NCBI RefSeq assembly: GCF_033304595.1
Contig: NZ_CP116341.1
Location: forward strand, 2,521,001 to 2,585,000
DNA from: Sporosarcina jeotgali
GTDB taxonomy: Bacteria; Bacillota; Bacilli; Bacillales_A; Planococcaceae
Reading direction: 5' to 3'
DNA length: 64,000 nt
Below are positions 1 to 8,516 of the stretch, in pieces (positions within the stretch are counted from its first letter, which is position 1; each line of letters begins with the position of its first letter). A model generated the notes under the pieces. The model saw nothing but the letters and a program-made list of their open reading frames with translations. It did no database searches and was not told where the DNA came from. A program made the translations under genes and the position numbers.

Positions 1-1182
1 GATGACAGTGAAGAATGCTGGAACTGCCATTTCGAAACGTGTCCACTCGATATTGCCCAAGTTCGAAACCATCAGTACTCCGACGATGATCAATGCAGGA
101 GCAGTTACTTCCGGTGTAATAACAAACAATAATGGAGAGAAGAATAATGCTAGTAAGAACAAGAGTCCTGTAATAACAGAAGCAAATCCTGTTTTCGCAC
201 CAGCTGCAACGCCAGCTGTTGATTCAATGTAAGAAGTTGTTGTTGAAGTACCGAAGACCGCACCAGTAACAGTCGCCATGGAATCTGCTAATAATGCTTT
301 ACCTGCGCGCGGCAGCTTTCCTTCTTTCATCAAACCCGCCTGAGTTGCAACTGCCACAAGTGTTCCGGCTGTATCAAAGAAGTCTACGAACAAGAATGTA
401 ATGATGATGACAAGAAATTGTGTTGTAAACAACTCGCCTGGATTATTGAAGATTGCTTCAAATGCCGCACCAAAAGTCGGCGCCACACTTGGGACACTTG
501 AAACGACTTTGTCCGGAACGTCAATAAGACTTACTAACATTCCCGCTACAGTCGTCAAGATCATTCCGTAGAAGATGGCTCCTTTAATTCCTCGGGTCAT
601 CATAATTACTGTAATTACTAATCCAAAGATCGCAAGTAAAACTGGCCCTTGTGATAAATCACCTAAAGCGACTAGCGTATTTGGATCTCCTACGATAATA
701 TTTGCGTTTTGCAGTCCCAGGAATGTGATGAACAAACCGATTCCCGCACCTACTGCATACTTGAGCTGCGCTGGGATTGCGTTAATAATCATTTCACGCA
801 GTCCAGTTAATGAAAGAACAATAAAAATAAGTCCTGAGAATAAAACACCTGTTAAAGCGGTTTGCCAAGGGATTCCGTATCCAAGTACGACAGAGAATGC
901 AAAGAATGCATTCAGTCCCATGCCTGGTGCTAACCCGATTGGATATCGTGCGATGAGTCCCATAAATAACGAACCGACTGCTGCCGCAAGCGCTGTAGCA
1001 ACGAATACTGCACCTTTATTCATTCGCATTGCATCCGGAATATCCGGTACCCCGTCAAGAGATAAAACAAGCGGGTTTACAGCTAATATGTACGCCATTG
1101 CGAGGAATGTAGTTACTCCCCCAATGATTTCCCTGCGATAATTTGTACCTAGCTTTTCAAACTCGAAATACTTTTTCATCAT
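1..1182 (-). CDS. pbuG: Guanine/hypoxanthine permease PbuG (3' end outside window)
   Basis: Membrane purine importer of the NCS2/AzgA group. About 394 codons are present and the C-terminus lies beyond the left edge. The N-terminus MKKYFEFEKLGTNYR and the blocks GMGLNAFFAFSVVLG, DFFDTAGTLVAVATQAG and GTSTTTSYIESTAG match what I recall of B. subtilis PbuG almost residue for residue. Two adjacent ATG codons exist (1182 and 1179). A GAGG Shine-Dalgarno sequence lies 7 nt before the first, which is why I use 1182. The gene follows guaA as in B. subtilis and has its own guanine riboswitch and terminator, so guanine excess should shut off import. Substrate is assigned by family and by the riboswitch. 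Confidence 0.93.
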   Translation of the reverse strand, partial: MMKKYFEFEKLGTNYRREIIGGVTTFLAMAYILAVNPLVLSLDGVPDIPDAMRMNKGAVFVATALAAAVGSLFMGLIARYPIGLAPGMGLNAFFAFSVVLGYGIPWQTALTGVLFSGLIFIVLSLTGLREMIINAIPAQLKYAVGAGIGLFITFLGLQNANIIVGDPNTLVALGDLSQGPVLLAIFGLVITVIMMTRGIKGAIFYGMILTTVAGMLVSLIDVPDKVVSSVPSVAPTFGAAFEAIFNNPGELFTTQFLVIIITFLFVDFFDTAGTLVAVATQAGLMKEGKLPRAGKALLADSMATVTGAVFGTSTTTSYIESTAGVAAGAKTGFASVITGLLFLLALFFSPLLFVITPEVTAPALIIVGVLMVSNLGNIEWTRFEMAVPAFFTVI

Positions 1183-1207
1183 CAACCGTCCTCATCATGT
1201 TTTGGAT

Positions 1208-1243
1208 TTAAAAAGAGCATGCGACAATTTTTGTCGCATGCTC
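1208..1243 (-). terminator. Riboswitch-controlled terminator before pbuG
   Basis: A perfect 13-bp hairpin (GAGCATGCGACAA, 3-nt loop, complement) at 1215-1243 is followed on the minus strand by a T run. It lies between the guanine aptamer and the pbuG start, so it is the expression platform that stops transcription when purine is bound. Confidence 0.9.
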
Positions 1244-1305
1244 CTCCAAACTCTTCTAAATGGGGGACCCCTCTTGCACAATCTTTGCAAGAAGCGTTCC
1301 ATTCA

Positions 1306-1370
1306 TCGTAGTCAAAGCATTTACGGTGCTCTGGTAGAGACTTTTGGGCCTTATTCCCAAGGATATACGA
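1306..1370 (-). promoter_or_regulatory. Guanine riboswitch (purine class) of pbuG
   Basis: On the minus strand the aptamer shows TCGTATATCC, the loop GGGAATAAGGCCC, the junction GTCTCTACC, the loop ACCGTAAAT and the closing GACTACGA. These are the conserved parts of the purine riboswitch. The specificity base in GACTA is C, which predicts guanine/hypoxanthine rather than adenine. P1 pairs TCGTA with TACGA. A terminator hairpin lies downstream, giving an OFF switch on ligand binding. Confidence 0.95.
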
Positions 1371-1387
1371 CAATCAGTTATTCTGTT

Positions 1388-2926
1388 TTATTCCCACTCG
1401 ATTGTGCCTGGTGGTTTTGCAGTAATATCATAAACAACGCGGTTTACATGATCCACTTCTGCTGTAATACGTGAACTGATTTTCTCCAAAACATCCCAAG
1501 GGATACGAGCCCAGTCAGCACTCATACCGTCTGAAGAATGAACTGCACGAAGACCGATTGCGTGATCATACGAACGCTTGCCGTCTCTCACACCAACACT
1601 CTTGATGCCAGGAAGAATTGCAAAGTACTGCCAAATTGAACGGTCAAGACCAGCTAAAGCAATTTCTTCACGAAGGATATAATCCGCATCGCGTACAATG
1701 TTCAACTTCTCTTCCGTCACTTCACCAAGTACACGAACACCTAGACCTGGTCCAGGGAACGGCTGACGATTGTAGATATCTTCAGGCAATCCAAGCTCTT
1801 TACCGACATTACGTACTTCGTCTTTGAACAATGCTTTCAATGGCTCGATCAATTCAAAGTCCATATCTTCCGGTAATCCGCCAACGTTGTGGTGAGATTT
1901 GATGACTTCCGCAGTTGCTGTACCACTTTCGATGATATCCGCATAAATTGTACCTTGTGCAAGGAAATCAATGCCTTTTAGCTTCGCTGATTCTTCATCG
2001 AATACACGAATGAATTCGTTACCGATGATTTTACGTTTTTCCTCTGGATTTGTAACTCCTGCCAGCTTGTCCAAGAAACGTTTTGCAGCATCCACTTTGA
2101 TGAAGTTCATATGGAATTTCGTGCTGAATGTATCGACAACACTTTCTACTTCACCTTTACGCAGCAAACCGTGATCCACAAAGATACATGTCAGCTGATC
2201 ACCGATTGCACGGTGAATAAGTGTTGCAACCACTGAAGAATCGACACCGCCGCTAAGTGCACACAAAACTTTGCGTTCGCCGACTTGTTCACGGATTTTT
2301 TGTACTTCTGCTTCAATGAAGCTTTCCATTGTCCATTCGCCTGTCGGATTGCAGATTGTGCGAAGGAACGTGCGAAGAATCGTTTCTCCATTTTCTGTGC
2401 TGTCGACTTCTGGATGGAACTGAACGCCGTATAGTCCTTTATCAGCGTTTTCGATTGCTGCGATATGTCCATGCTCGTCTTTTACAGTTGCAGTGAAGCC
2501 TTCAGGAAGTTCTGTAATTTTTTCAGTACCGCCAATATGCGCTGCAAAAGATCCGCTGATTTCTGCAAATAATTTAGAAGATCCTTCAGCAGTTAGTGTA
2601 GACGCTGCACCATGTGCTTCCATAGATGCTGTCTTACCGCCAAATTGCTGTGTCATGATTTCTAAGCTTGAGCCAAGTCCAAGAACAGGGAGTCCTAATG
2701 TAAAGATTTCAGGATCAATATTTGCGTCCATTTTCGTATCTCCACCAGATAAGACAATGCCAGCTGCGTGCATGTTACGAATTTCTTCCGCTGTTACTGT
2801 GTGCGGATAAAGCTCGCTGTATACGCCTAAATCCCGGATAACTCGTGTAATTAGCTGGTTGTACGTGCTGCCTAAATCCAAAACTACGATTTTCTCTTGT
2901 TCTGACAATAATGGAGCTGCTGACAT
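1388..2926 (-). CDS. guaA: GMP synthase with degenerate glutaminase domain
   Basis: Converts XMP to GMP. The 512-residue length is normal. The ATP-pyrophosphatase half (about 200-395; P-loop ALSGGVDSS near 223-231) and the dimerisation domain (ending KPPGTIEWE) closely match B. subtilis GuaA. The N-terminal class I glutamine amidotransferase half does not. The usual GICYGMQ reads GLGSSLE, so the catalytic Cys is Gly85. SGGP reads SGGD and SHGD reads HIGGT. Only the FHPE His171/Glu173 remain. Glutamine hydrolysis is therefore unlikely, and the enzyme should depend on free ammonia or another amidotransferase (inference). I chose the ATG at 2926 because AGAGGTGG lies 5-6 nt upstream; an in-frame GTG at 2935 falls inside that ribosome site. 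A purine riboswitch precedes the gene. Confidence 0.95.
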   Translation of the reverse strand: MSAAPLLSEQEKIVVLDLGSTYNQLITRVIRDLGVYSELYPHTVTAEEIRNMHAAGIVLSGGDTKMDANIDPEIFTLGLPVLGLGSSLEIMTQQFGGKTASMEAHGAASTLTAEGSSKLFAEISGSFAAHIGGTEKITELPEGFTATVKDEHGHIAAIENADKGLYGVQFHPEVDSTENGETILRTFLRTICNPTGEWTMESFIEAEVQKIREQVGERKVLCALSGGVDSSVVATLIHRAIGDQLTCIFVDHGLLRKGEVESVVDTFSTKFHMNFIKVDAAKRFLDKLAGVTNPEEKRKIIGNEFIRVFDEESAKLKGIDFLAQGTIYADIIESGTATAEVIKSHHNVGGLPEDMDFELIEPLKALFKDEVRNVGKELGLPEDIYNRQPFPGPGLGVRVLGEVTEEKLNIVRDADYILREEIALAGLDRSIWQYFAILPGIKSVGVRDGKRSYDHAIGLRAVHSSDGMSADWARIPWDVLEKISSRITAEVDHVNRVVYDITAKPPGTIEWE

Positions 2927-2967
2927 GAAATCCACCTCTTCTTCGTTTTATTTCAAGTATACCCTGT

Positions 2968-3012
2968 AAACAGAGAAAGACGCGTAAGAAAGTAAACTCT
3001 TTCTGCGCGTCT
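2968..3012 (-). terminator. Attenuator hairpin in the guaA leader
   Basis: On the minus strand AGACGCG and AGAAAG pair with their complements around a short loop (about 2978-3012), followed by the T-rich stretch TTTCTCTGTTT. It lies between the purine aptamer and guaA and is the likely expression platform. The U-tract is weaker than that of pbuG. Confidence 0.65.
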
Positions 3013-3080
3013 CCTGTTTCTATCGATATCTATGAAATAACGAAAACAGACCACGGATTTCCCGCAGCTGCATTCGCTAT

Positions 3081-3145
3081 CATAGACAGGTCATTTGCGG
3101 TGACCAGGTAGAAACATCCGAACCCTATTATCGGACCTATATGAG
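3081..3145 (-). promoter_or_regulatory. Divergent purine riboswitch of guaA
   Basis: The minus strand reads like the xpt aptamer in overall spacing. P1 pairs CATA with TATG, J2/3 is GTTTCTACC, loop 3 is ACCGCAAAT, and loop 2 ends in GGG, keeping the GG/CC loop-loop contact. P3 pairs GGTC with GACC. The specificity C is kept (GTCTATG), so guanine is the expected ligand. J1/2 is changed (A-A-T becomes A-G-G-type) and the A before the specificity C is T. A possible promoter, TTGATT-17-TAAGAT, lies about 40-70 nt upstream near 3175-3205. Confidence 0.75.
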
Positions 3146-3199
3146 AGCATTCAAGTATTTATATTCCTGGACTCATCTTACTGCGGCCTGAAGAAAAAA

Positions 3200-5380
3200 T
3201 CAACCGGTTGTGTCAATGATTAAATCTTCCCAAATTTTACGTAATTCTGCCCAATCTTGATTTGTTTCTGTGCGCCCGTATAATCCTTTTTCATAAGCTG
3301 CCGTCAACGTACTCATTTGGGCATCCCCGCGCACTCGGTCTACTTCTTTTGCGAAGTTCATTAACGTCATCCCATCTGGTTTTTTAATCCCCACCCTGTT
3401 CAAGTGCTTCAATAATTGTTCATATTGAACAGCAAAGGTTTCCCAGCCTTCAGACTTATTCCGACTGTTACGTATCGCAAGGCGAGGCAGCCACTTTTTC
3501 CGTGTGACATAGAACCCTCCGGCAATCGCAACAACAGCGGCTCCGATAATGATACTGACAGCCGCCCAAGAACGCAGCCATTCCGGAATTATCCGAAGCA
3601 GCCAAGACTCCTGCTGGCTTTTACGTTTAGCAGCTTGTTTTTGTTGTTCTTGCTGCTTTTTCTTTTCCGGACGTTTGATTTGCTCCTGTTCTTTCACATC
3701 ATCTTCTGCAGCTTCTATATCGAAATTGACATTCGATACGCCGTTAAACCCAATTGTCGGTTCGAAAGGCATCCAGCCTATACCAGGCATATACGCCTCC
3801 ACCCATGAATGCGCCTGATTGTTGGTGATCGTGTAGTACTTCTGCCGATTATCATCACGATTCAACTCACCAGGTGCGAACCCTTTCACCCATCTCGCAG
3901 GTATTCCGACGGACCGAAGCATAACCACCATAGATGAACTGAAGTTATCACAGTAGCCGCGTTTCGTTTCAAACAAAAACTGGTCGACATAATCCTCATC
4001 CTCTTTCGGGACAGCCACATCTTCTCTCGCATAGACAAATCCGCTTCTTCCAAAGTACCGTTCAATAGCTTGTGCTTTTTGATAAACACTTGGCGCATCT
4101 TTCGTTAATTCATGCGCCAGTTCTTCTACACGTGACGGAACTTCCAGCGGTAACGTCAGATATGGATCCATTTCGTAACTTATAGAAGCGAGCTCACCCA
4201 TTTCTGTTGCACGGAGTTCTTTCAAACTGTATTCCGGCTGAACGAATTCCGTCCGGTATGTCATATCTAACGGTTCACTGGAATTCAAAGACAGCTTCCC
4301 GGTATCCTCTTCCGTATTATACAAAAGTCCTTCTGCCGTCTGTAATTCTTCAAATCCATAAGGGTATGGCAAAATCGGCAGAGGTTCATACAGATCTACA
4401 TCGGCACGCTGTCTTGGCGGGATTAATACCTGTCCTCCAATCAAGTTTGAAAAGCGTCCTTGGTGGTCTTGATAATCATCTCCAGAAGACTGGATCCATC
4501 CTTTCGTCGTATATGTATTCTTCGTCTCCATCTTCCAATATTGACGCGAGTCTACATAAGCTTCGAAAACGAGCGTATCATCTTGCTGAAACGCTCCTCC
4601 TAATTGCGTATCATCGGGATCATACCCAACTTTAGAAACTCCTTGTCCGCTTCCTGTGTTCCCTAAACCAGCTGCTGAGCGTATAAAGGGCACGGGATCC
4701 GGCCATACAGGCTCTTTAACAGGGACAAGAATTGCTACGATCGCAACCAACAGCAGTAAACCTCCTAAAGGAGCCAACACTTTAAAATAATTCGTAATCG
4801 GCAGCTTCGTATTCGTTTTCGCGGATAGCCGAAGCGGAAACAGCAGACCCATCAATAGCAGCCCGATCACCATTACGCGCACTATCGCAAAAGAAGCGTC
4901 AAACGGTGTAAATGTATCCACGACCGAGAGGAAGATTACCGTCATTCCGAAAAACAACATAATTGACTTGCGATATTCAATCCAAAATCGGATTAAATAA
5001 GCGAGCATCCACAGTAATATGAAGAATAATCCTGTTCGAAACAAATAGGAAATCTCCATCCACTCACCACTCCAAATGGATGCAAAGCTTTGCCCCACAG
5101 TTGACGCAGTCATGTTCAGCGCTTCTGCAGAAAGCCAGTCATCTCCATAAAAAACGTATTGGAGTGAGAGCGTTATATAAATAATCTTAATCGGAATGCC
5201 TATCCATCCTGGAAGACGGAACAAACCAAACATCAAGCACAATGCTATAAATCCATAGAAATGACTTATGTAACCCGTATCAGTCAGGTCCGCGACCGGT
5301 TTGAGCCACTCAATTGTCATGAAGAAGGCAAGCGTATACAAGAGAATTACGAGCCATCTATCCATTCGAATTTCTTTCAC
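3200..5380 (-). CDS. yebA: Membrane-anchored transglutaminase-like protein (YebA/TgpA type)
   Basis: A 726-residue membrane protein. About six N-terminal transmembrane helices (roughly 8-215) are followed by an extracytoplasmic region with a transglutaminase-like core, one more helix near 610-630, and a cytosolic C-terminal DUF4129-type tail. The core shows the cysteine in RGYCDNF (about 475), the histidine in NQAHSWVEAY (about 523) and FEPT (about 540) where many homologues have DPT. A KKQQEQQKQ-rich linker precedes the last helix. It overlaps the DUF58 gene by 4 nt and is the last gene of the MoxR-DUF58-transglutaminase operon. The substrate is unknown; a role at the cell envelope is inferred. 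Confidence 0.88.
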   Translation of the reverse strand: MKEIRMDRWLVILLYTLAFFMTIEWLKPVADLTDTGYISHFYGFIALCLMFGLFRLPGWIGIPIKIIYITLSLQYVFYGDDWLSAEALNMTASTVGQSFASIWSGEWMEISYLFRTGLFFILLWMLAYLIRFWIEYRKSIMLFFGMTVIFLSVVDTFTPFDASFAIVRVMVIGLLLMGLLFPLRLSAKTNTKLPITNYFKVLAPLGGLLLLVAIVAILVPVKEPVWPDPVPFIRSAAGLGNTGSGQGVSKVGYDPDDTQLGGAFQQDDTLVFEAYVDSRQYWKMETKNTYTTKGWIQSSGDDYQDHQGRFSNLIGGQVLIPPRQRADVDLYEPLPILPYPYGFEELQTAEGLLYNTEEDTGKLSLNSSEPLDMTYRTEFVQPEYSLKELRATEMGELASISYEMDPYLTLPLEVPSRVEELAHELTKDAPSVYQKAQAIERYFGRSGFVYAREDVAVPKEDEDYVDQFLFETKRGYCDNFSSSMVVMLRSVGIPARWVKGFAPGELNRDDNRQKYYTITNNQAHSWVEAYMPGIGWMPFEPTIGFNGVSNVNFDIEAAEDDVKEQEQIKRPEKKKQQEQQKQAAKRKSQQESWLLRIIPEWLRSWAAVSIIIGAAVVAIAGGFYVTRKKWLPRLAIRNSRNKSEGWETFAVQYEQLLKHLNRVGIKKPDGMTLMNFAKEVDRVRGDAQMSTLTAAYEKGLYGRTETNQDWAELRKIWEDLIIDTTG

Positions 5381-6582
5381 GCTTTAGCCACCCCCTGAAA
5401 CGAGCGTTCAAACTGTTCATCCGTCAGCACTTGAACAGTCACACCCAGCGCTTTCGCTGCTTTTATGTTTTGATCAACAAAACTCGGTATCGGCTCCGAT
5501 CCCTTTTTTACCACAAAGCAAAATACCGGCTGCGCTCGCGATGCGCTAAGGACAGCCCTCAAGAATAGTGCGTCTGGATTCCCCGAAATGACGACAATCG
5601 CTCCAGCGCCTTGCAAGGCAACCGAATAATTGGGCTGTTTCGCTAGTGTCTCATCAATTGGCTGCAGGCGGGCTAGCTGAGTAAGTGCTTTTCGAAGCTG
5701 CCCATCACCTGATATGGTGCGAATCACAGAATTGGCTGCATCTGTTGTTAAAAACGTTAAATCCGCCTTGCGCACAGAAGCTTCTTTTAAAATAGAGGCT
5801 GCGAATCGGATTTGTTCTTCAAATGCGCCTGATGACCTGGCATCCAGCAATAACGTGACATGCTCTCCCCGTTTGTTCTCGAATTCTTTTGTCATCAGAT
5901 TTTGTGTCCTTGCAAATGACTTCCAATGAATCCATGACATTCGATCTCCCGGCTGGTAGTCCCTGACACTGGTCGCTACCGTCGTTTCTTTTATCAATGA
6001 AAACGGCGATCTGGTTGTCCCTTTGTCATGATAAGAACCGATTGGGACGTACTGAATCGACTTCGTCTCTGGGAAAATGAGCAGCGTGGATTCTCCTTCT
6101 GCGACAATCGTTTCACTCTTTTTCACCCACCCTAAAAAGTCTGCAATCTCAATTTGTACAGGAGGAAAGTTATGCTCTCCTCTTTGATTGCCTTTTAGTT
6201 CATATTGAAAAACAGCTTCTTTTCGAAACCCCATGACAAACAACCGGGAAGTTCCTCCTTGTGTAACGGAAGCAAACCCATCATTCACTGGTTCTTTAAC
6301 GGAGAGGTACAGCAATGGATAGCGATTTGTACGCTCCACACGAATCTTCACGATTGTTGACTCGCCAATACCAAGCAGAGGTTGTTGGATCTCTCTTTTC
6401 ACAGAGGTCTTATTTAAAGGGTAAAATACAATGGAAAGCGCATACAAAGAAAAAGGCACGATGAAGTAAAAAATCGTCCAGCTAACCATGCCGCCTTGAA
6501 ACATTGCAAACGAATATGCTCCGCCTATTACGAGCAAAACAAAGAGCGTTTGAATGGTAAGTGTTGCACGTCTTCGTGTCAT
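5377..6582 (-). CDS. yeaD: DUF58 domain protein (YeaD)
   Basis: A 401-residue protein with two N-terminal membrane helices (about 8-27 and 31-50), a beta-rich middle part and the DUF58 signature around 200-225 (DYQPGDRMSWIHWKSFART). The C-terminal half resembles a von Willebrand A-like fold, with LLLDAR near 245. DUF58 proteins are regularly encoded between a MoxR ATPase and a transglutaminase, and that is the arrangement here, with 4-nt overlaps on both sides implying translational coupling. The molecular function is not established; the family is linked to envelope or stress complexes. Confidence 0.88.
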   Translation of the reverse strand: MTRRRATLTIQTLFVLLVIGGAYSFAMFQGGMVSWTIFYFIVPFSLYALSIVFYPLNKTSVKREIQQPLLGIGESTIVKIRVERTNRYPLLYLSVKEPVNDGFASVTQGGTSRLFVMGFRKEAVFQYELKGNQRGEHNFPPVQIEIADFLGWVKKSETIVAEGESTLLIFPETKSIQYVPIGSYHDKGTTRSPFSLIKETTVATSVRDYQPGDRMSWIHWKSFARTQNLMTKEFENKRGEHVTLLLDARSSGAFEEQIRFAASILKEASVRKADLTFLTTDAANSVIRTISGDGQLRKALTQLARLQPIDETLAKQPNYSVALQGAGAIVVISGNPDALFLRAVLSASRAQPVFCFVVKKGSEPIPSFVDQNIKAAKALGVTVQVLTDEQFERSFQGVAKA

Positions 6583-7529
6583 ACAGAGTTCGCCCTTACA
6601 AACGGAACACGGACTTTCGCTAAGACGTCGATCAATACATCGTCTATGGAATGGCCACTATATTCAGCATCAGGATGCAGAATGATCCGGTGACTAAACG
6701 CATATGGGAGTAAATACTGCACATCGTCTGGCGTTGCATAATTACGCCCGCTGATGAGTGCATATGCCTGGCATGCCTTCATAAGACCGAGCGATCCTCG
6801 AGGACTGACACCAAGGTATACGGACGCGTGATTCCGTGTAGCCGTCGCGCAATCCACTATATACGATTTAACCGTTGCATCTACAATGACATTGGACGCA
6901 GCGACTTGCAGCCCAAGCAAATCCTCCAACGCAATAGCCGGTGCAGTGAGCTCAGGAGGGATTTGAGATTCTGAACGCGAGAGGACTTCAATTTCTTCAT
7001 CCCTTGTTGGGTATCCCATTTTCAATTTGAATAAAAACCGATCCATTTGAGCTTCAGGAAGAGGATACGTTCCTTCATATTCAATCGGATTTTGTGTTGC
7101 CATCACGAAAAACGGCTGAGGAAGCTGCAAGGTCTTTCCATCAATCGTGATGGAGGATTCCTCCATCCCTTCCAGTAATGCTGCTTGGGTTTTTGGAGAC
7201 GTCCGATTAATTTCATCCGCCAAAATAATATTGCCGACAATCGGCCCCGGTCTGAATTCAAATTCCATCTGCTGCGGATTGTAAATCGAAACTCCGAGCA
7301 CATCTGAAGGCAGCAAATCCGGTGTAAATTGAATTCGCTTGAACTCAGCGCCAATGGAAGCCGCCAAGGATTTCACCATCACCGTTTTCCCTACACCCGG
7401 TACATCTTCGAGAAGTACGTGTCCACCTGCCAGCAGTGCTGTCAGACTAAGTTCGCTGATTTCCCGTTTTCCTACAATTGTTTGTTCGATGCGCGCTAGG
7501 ATCGCATCGATTTTCTCTTTATATGACAT
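6579..7529 (-). CDS. yeaC: MoxR-family AAA+ ATPase (YeaC)
   Basis: A 316-residue chaperone-like ATPase. Walker A is EDVPGVGKT (about 40-50), Walker B is ILADEINR (about 100-110), and the sensor region MATQNPIEYEGTYPLPEAQ follows. The lid contains GVSPRGSLGLMKA. I start at 7529 because GGGGGG lies 7 nt upstream; an in-frame ATG at 7550 has no ribosome site. First gene of the yeaC-yeaD-yebA operon. MoxR ATPases are thought to help assemble or activate the proteins encoded beside them, here DUF58 and transglutaminase. Confidence 0.9.
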   Translation of the reverse strand: MSYKEKIDAILARIEQTIVGKREISELSLTALLAGGHVLLEDVPGVGKTVMVKSLAASIGAEFKRIQFTPDLLPSDVLGVSIYNPQQMEFEFRPGPIVGNIILADEINRTSPKTQAALLEGMEESSITIDGKTLQLPQPFFVMATQNPIEYEGTYPLPEAQMDRFLFKLKMGYPTRDEEIEVLSRSESQIPPELTAPAIALEDLLGLQVAASNVIVDATVKSYIVDCATATRNHASVYLGVSPRGSLGLMKACQAYALISGRNYATPDDVQYLLPYAFSHRIILHPDAEYSGHSIDDVLIDVLAKVRVPFVRANSV

Positions 7530-7640
7530 CCTAATTCCCCCCATGCTCATTTGCTGGATGACTCTACAGTTCTTTCCATCATACCGGAATTCCTACAGTC
7601 CGACAAACAAATTTACAAAACAAACAGAATTAACCGGCAA

Positions 7641-7670
7641 CAAAAAAACCTCTCAAGAAAAGAGAGGTTT
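7641..7670 (-). terminator. Terminator of nadE-pncB
   Basis: AAACCTCTC pairs with GAGAGGTTT (7646-7654 with 7662-7670) around a short A-rich loop. On the minus strand it is followed by seven T residues. It lies just after nadE. Confidence 0.85.
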
Positions 7671-7676
7671 CTACAA

Positions 7677-8504
7677 TCATTTCCAAAAATCATCGAATAC
7701 AGTAATTGGAAGATGCCGCTTGTGCTCGGAACGGAGGTAATGACGTTCGATCGTTTGACGGGTCGCGTCCGGTATTGACTTTCCTTCCAGATAGTCATCG
7801 ATCTGTTCGTAAGTGACGCCAAGCGCTATCTCATCCGGCAACGCAGGCTTATCTTCTTCTAAATCGGCAGTCGGGACTTTGTTATACAAATGTTCCGGAC
7901 ATCCAAGCTCGCGAAGCATCTCCTTCCCTTGGCGTTTGTTCAAACGGGACAGCGGTGTAACATCGGCAGCCCCGTCGCCAAACTTTGTAAAGAATCCTGT
8001 AATGGCTTCTGCTGCATGATCCGTACCGATTACTGCGCAATGATGGAACGCCGCCATTGAAAACTGTACTTTCATGCGTTCTCTCGCTTTTTCATTCCCT
8101 TTTTCAAAATCGGATAAGGAAATGCCGGCTGCGTCCAATGCACGTCGGCTGGCATCTACTGCTTCTTTAATATTCACTGTATACGTAGCAGAAGGCTTTA
8201 TAAAACGCAGAGCGTCTTGGCAATCTTCCTCATCGAATTGCGTACCGTATGGCAATCGGACTGCAACAAACTTATAGCGGTCAGTCGAGAGTTCTTCATT
8301 CAATTCATCAACTGCCATCTGCGCGAGCTTTCCAGCTAACGTTGAATCCTGACCTCCTGAAATCCCAAGAACATAGCCTTCTAAAAACGTATTTTTCTTT
8401 AAATACGCTTTTAGAAAATCTACAGAAACCCGAACCTCTTTTTGCGGATCAATCTTTGGCAGCACGTGCAACTCATGAATAATTTGCTGTTGTAATTCAT
8501 TCAT
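7677..8504 (-). CDS. nadE: NH3-dependent NAD+ synthetase
   Basis: Amidates nicotinic-acid adenine dinucleotide to NAD+ with ATP and ammonia in the cytoplasm. The 275-residue length is that of the single-domain, ammonia-using enzyme; no glutaminase domain is fused. The PP-loop [13 protein letters not shown] lies near 48-60. [20 protein letters not shown] and [14 protein letters not shown] are typical of the B. subtilis-type dimeric enzyme. It follows pncB by 12 nt, so both NAD-salvage steps are co-transcribed. With GuaA below, it is the second enzyme here that appears to rely on free ammonia. Confidence 0.95.
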   Translation of the reverse strand: MNELQQQIIHELHVLPKIDPQKEVRVSVDFLKAYLKKNTFLEGYVLGISGGQDSTLAGKLAQMAVDELNEELSTDRYKFVAVRLPYGTQFDEEDCQDALRFIKPSATYTVNIKEAVDASRRALDAAGISLSDFEKGNEKARERMKVQFSMAAFHHCAVIGTDHAAEAITGFFTKFGDGAADVTPLSRLNKRQGKEMLRELGCPEHLYNKVPTADLEEDKPALPDEIALGVTYEQIDDYLEGKSIPDATRQTIERHYLRSEHKRHLPITVFDDFWK

Positions 8505-8516
8505 TTCCGGTCCCTC

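Noticed and set aside
575..1141. A 188-codon plus-strand frame across the permease
   Set aside because: Antisense shadow of pbuG; no ribosome site, and the minus strand encodes a clear PbuG homologue.
1182..1373. A 63-codon minus-strand frame between guaA and pbuG
   Set aside because: It overlies the guanine riboswitch and its terminator; the codons are just the RNA structure read as protein.
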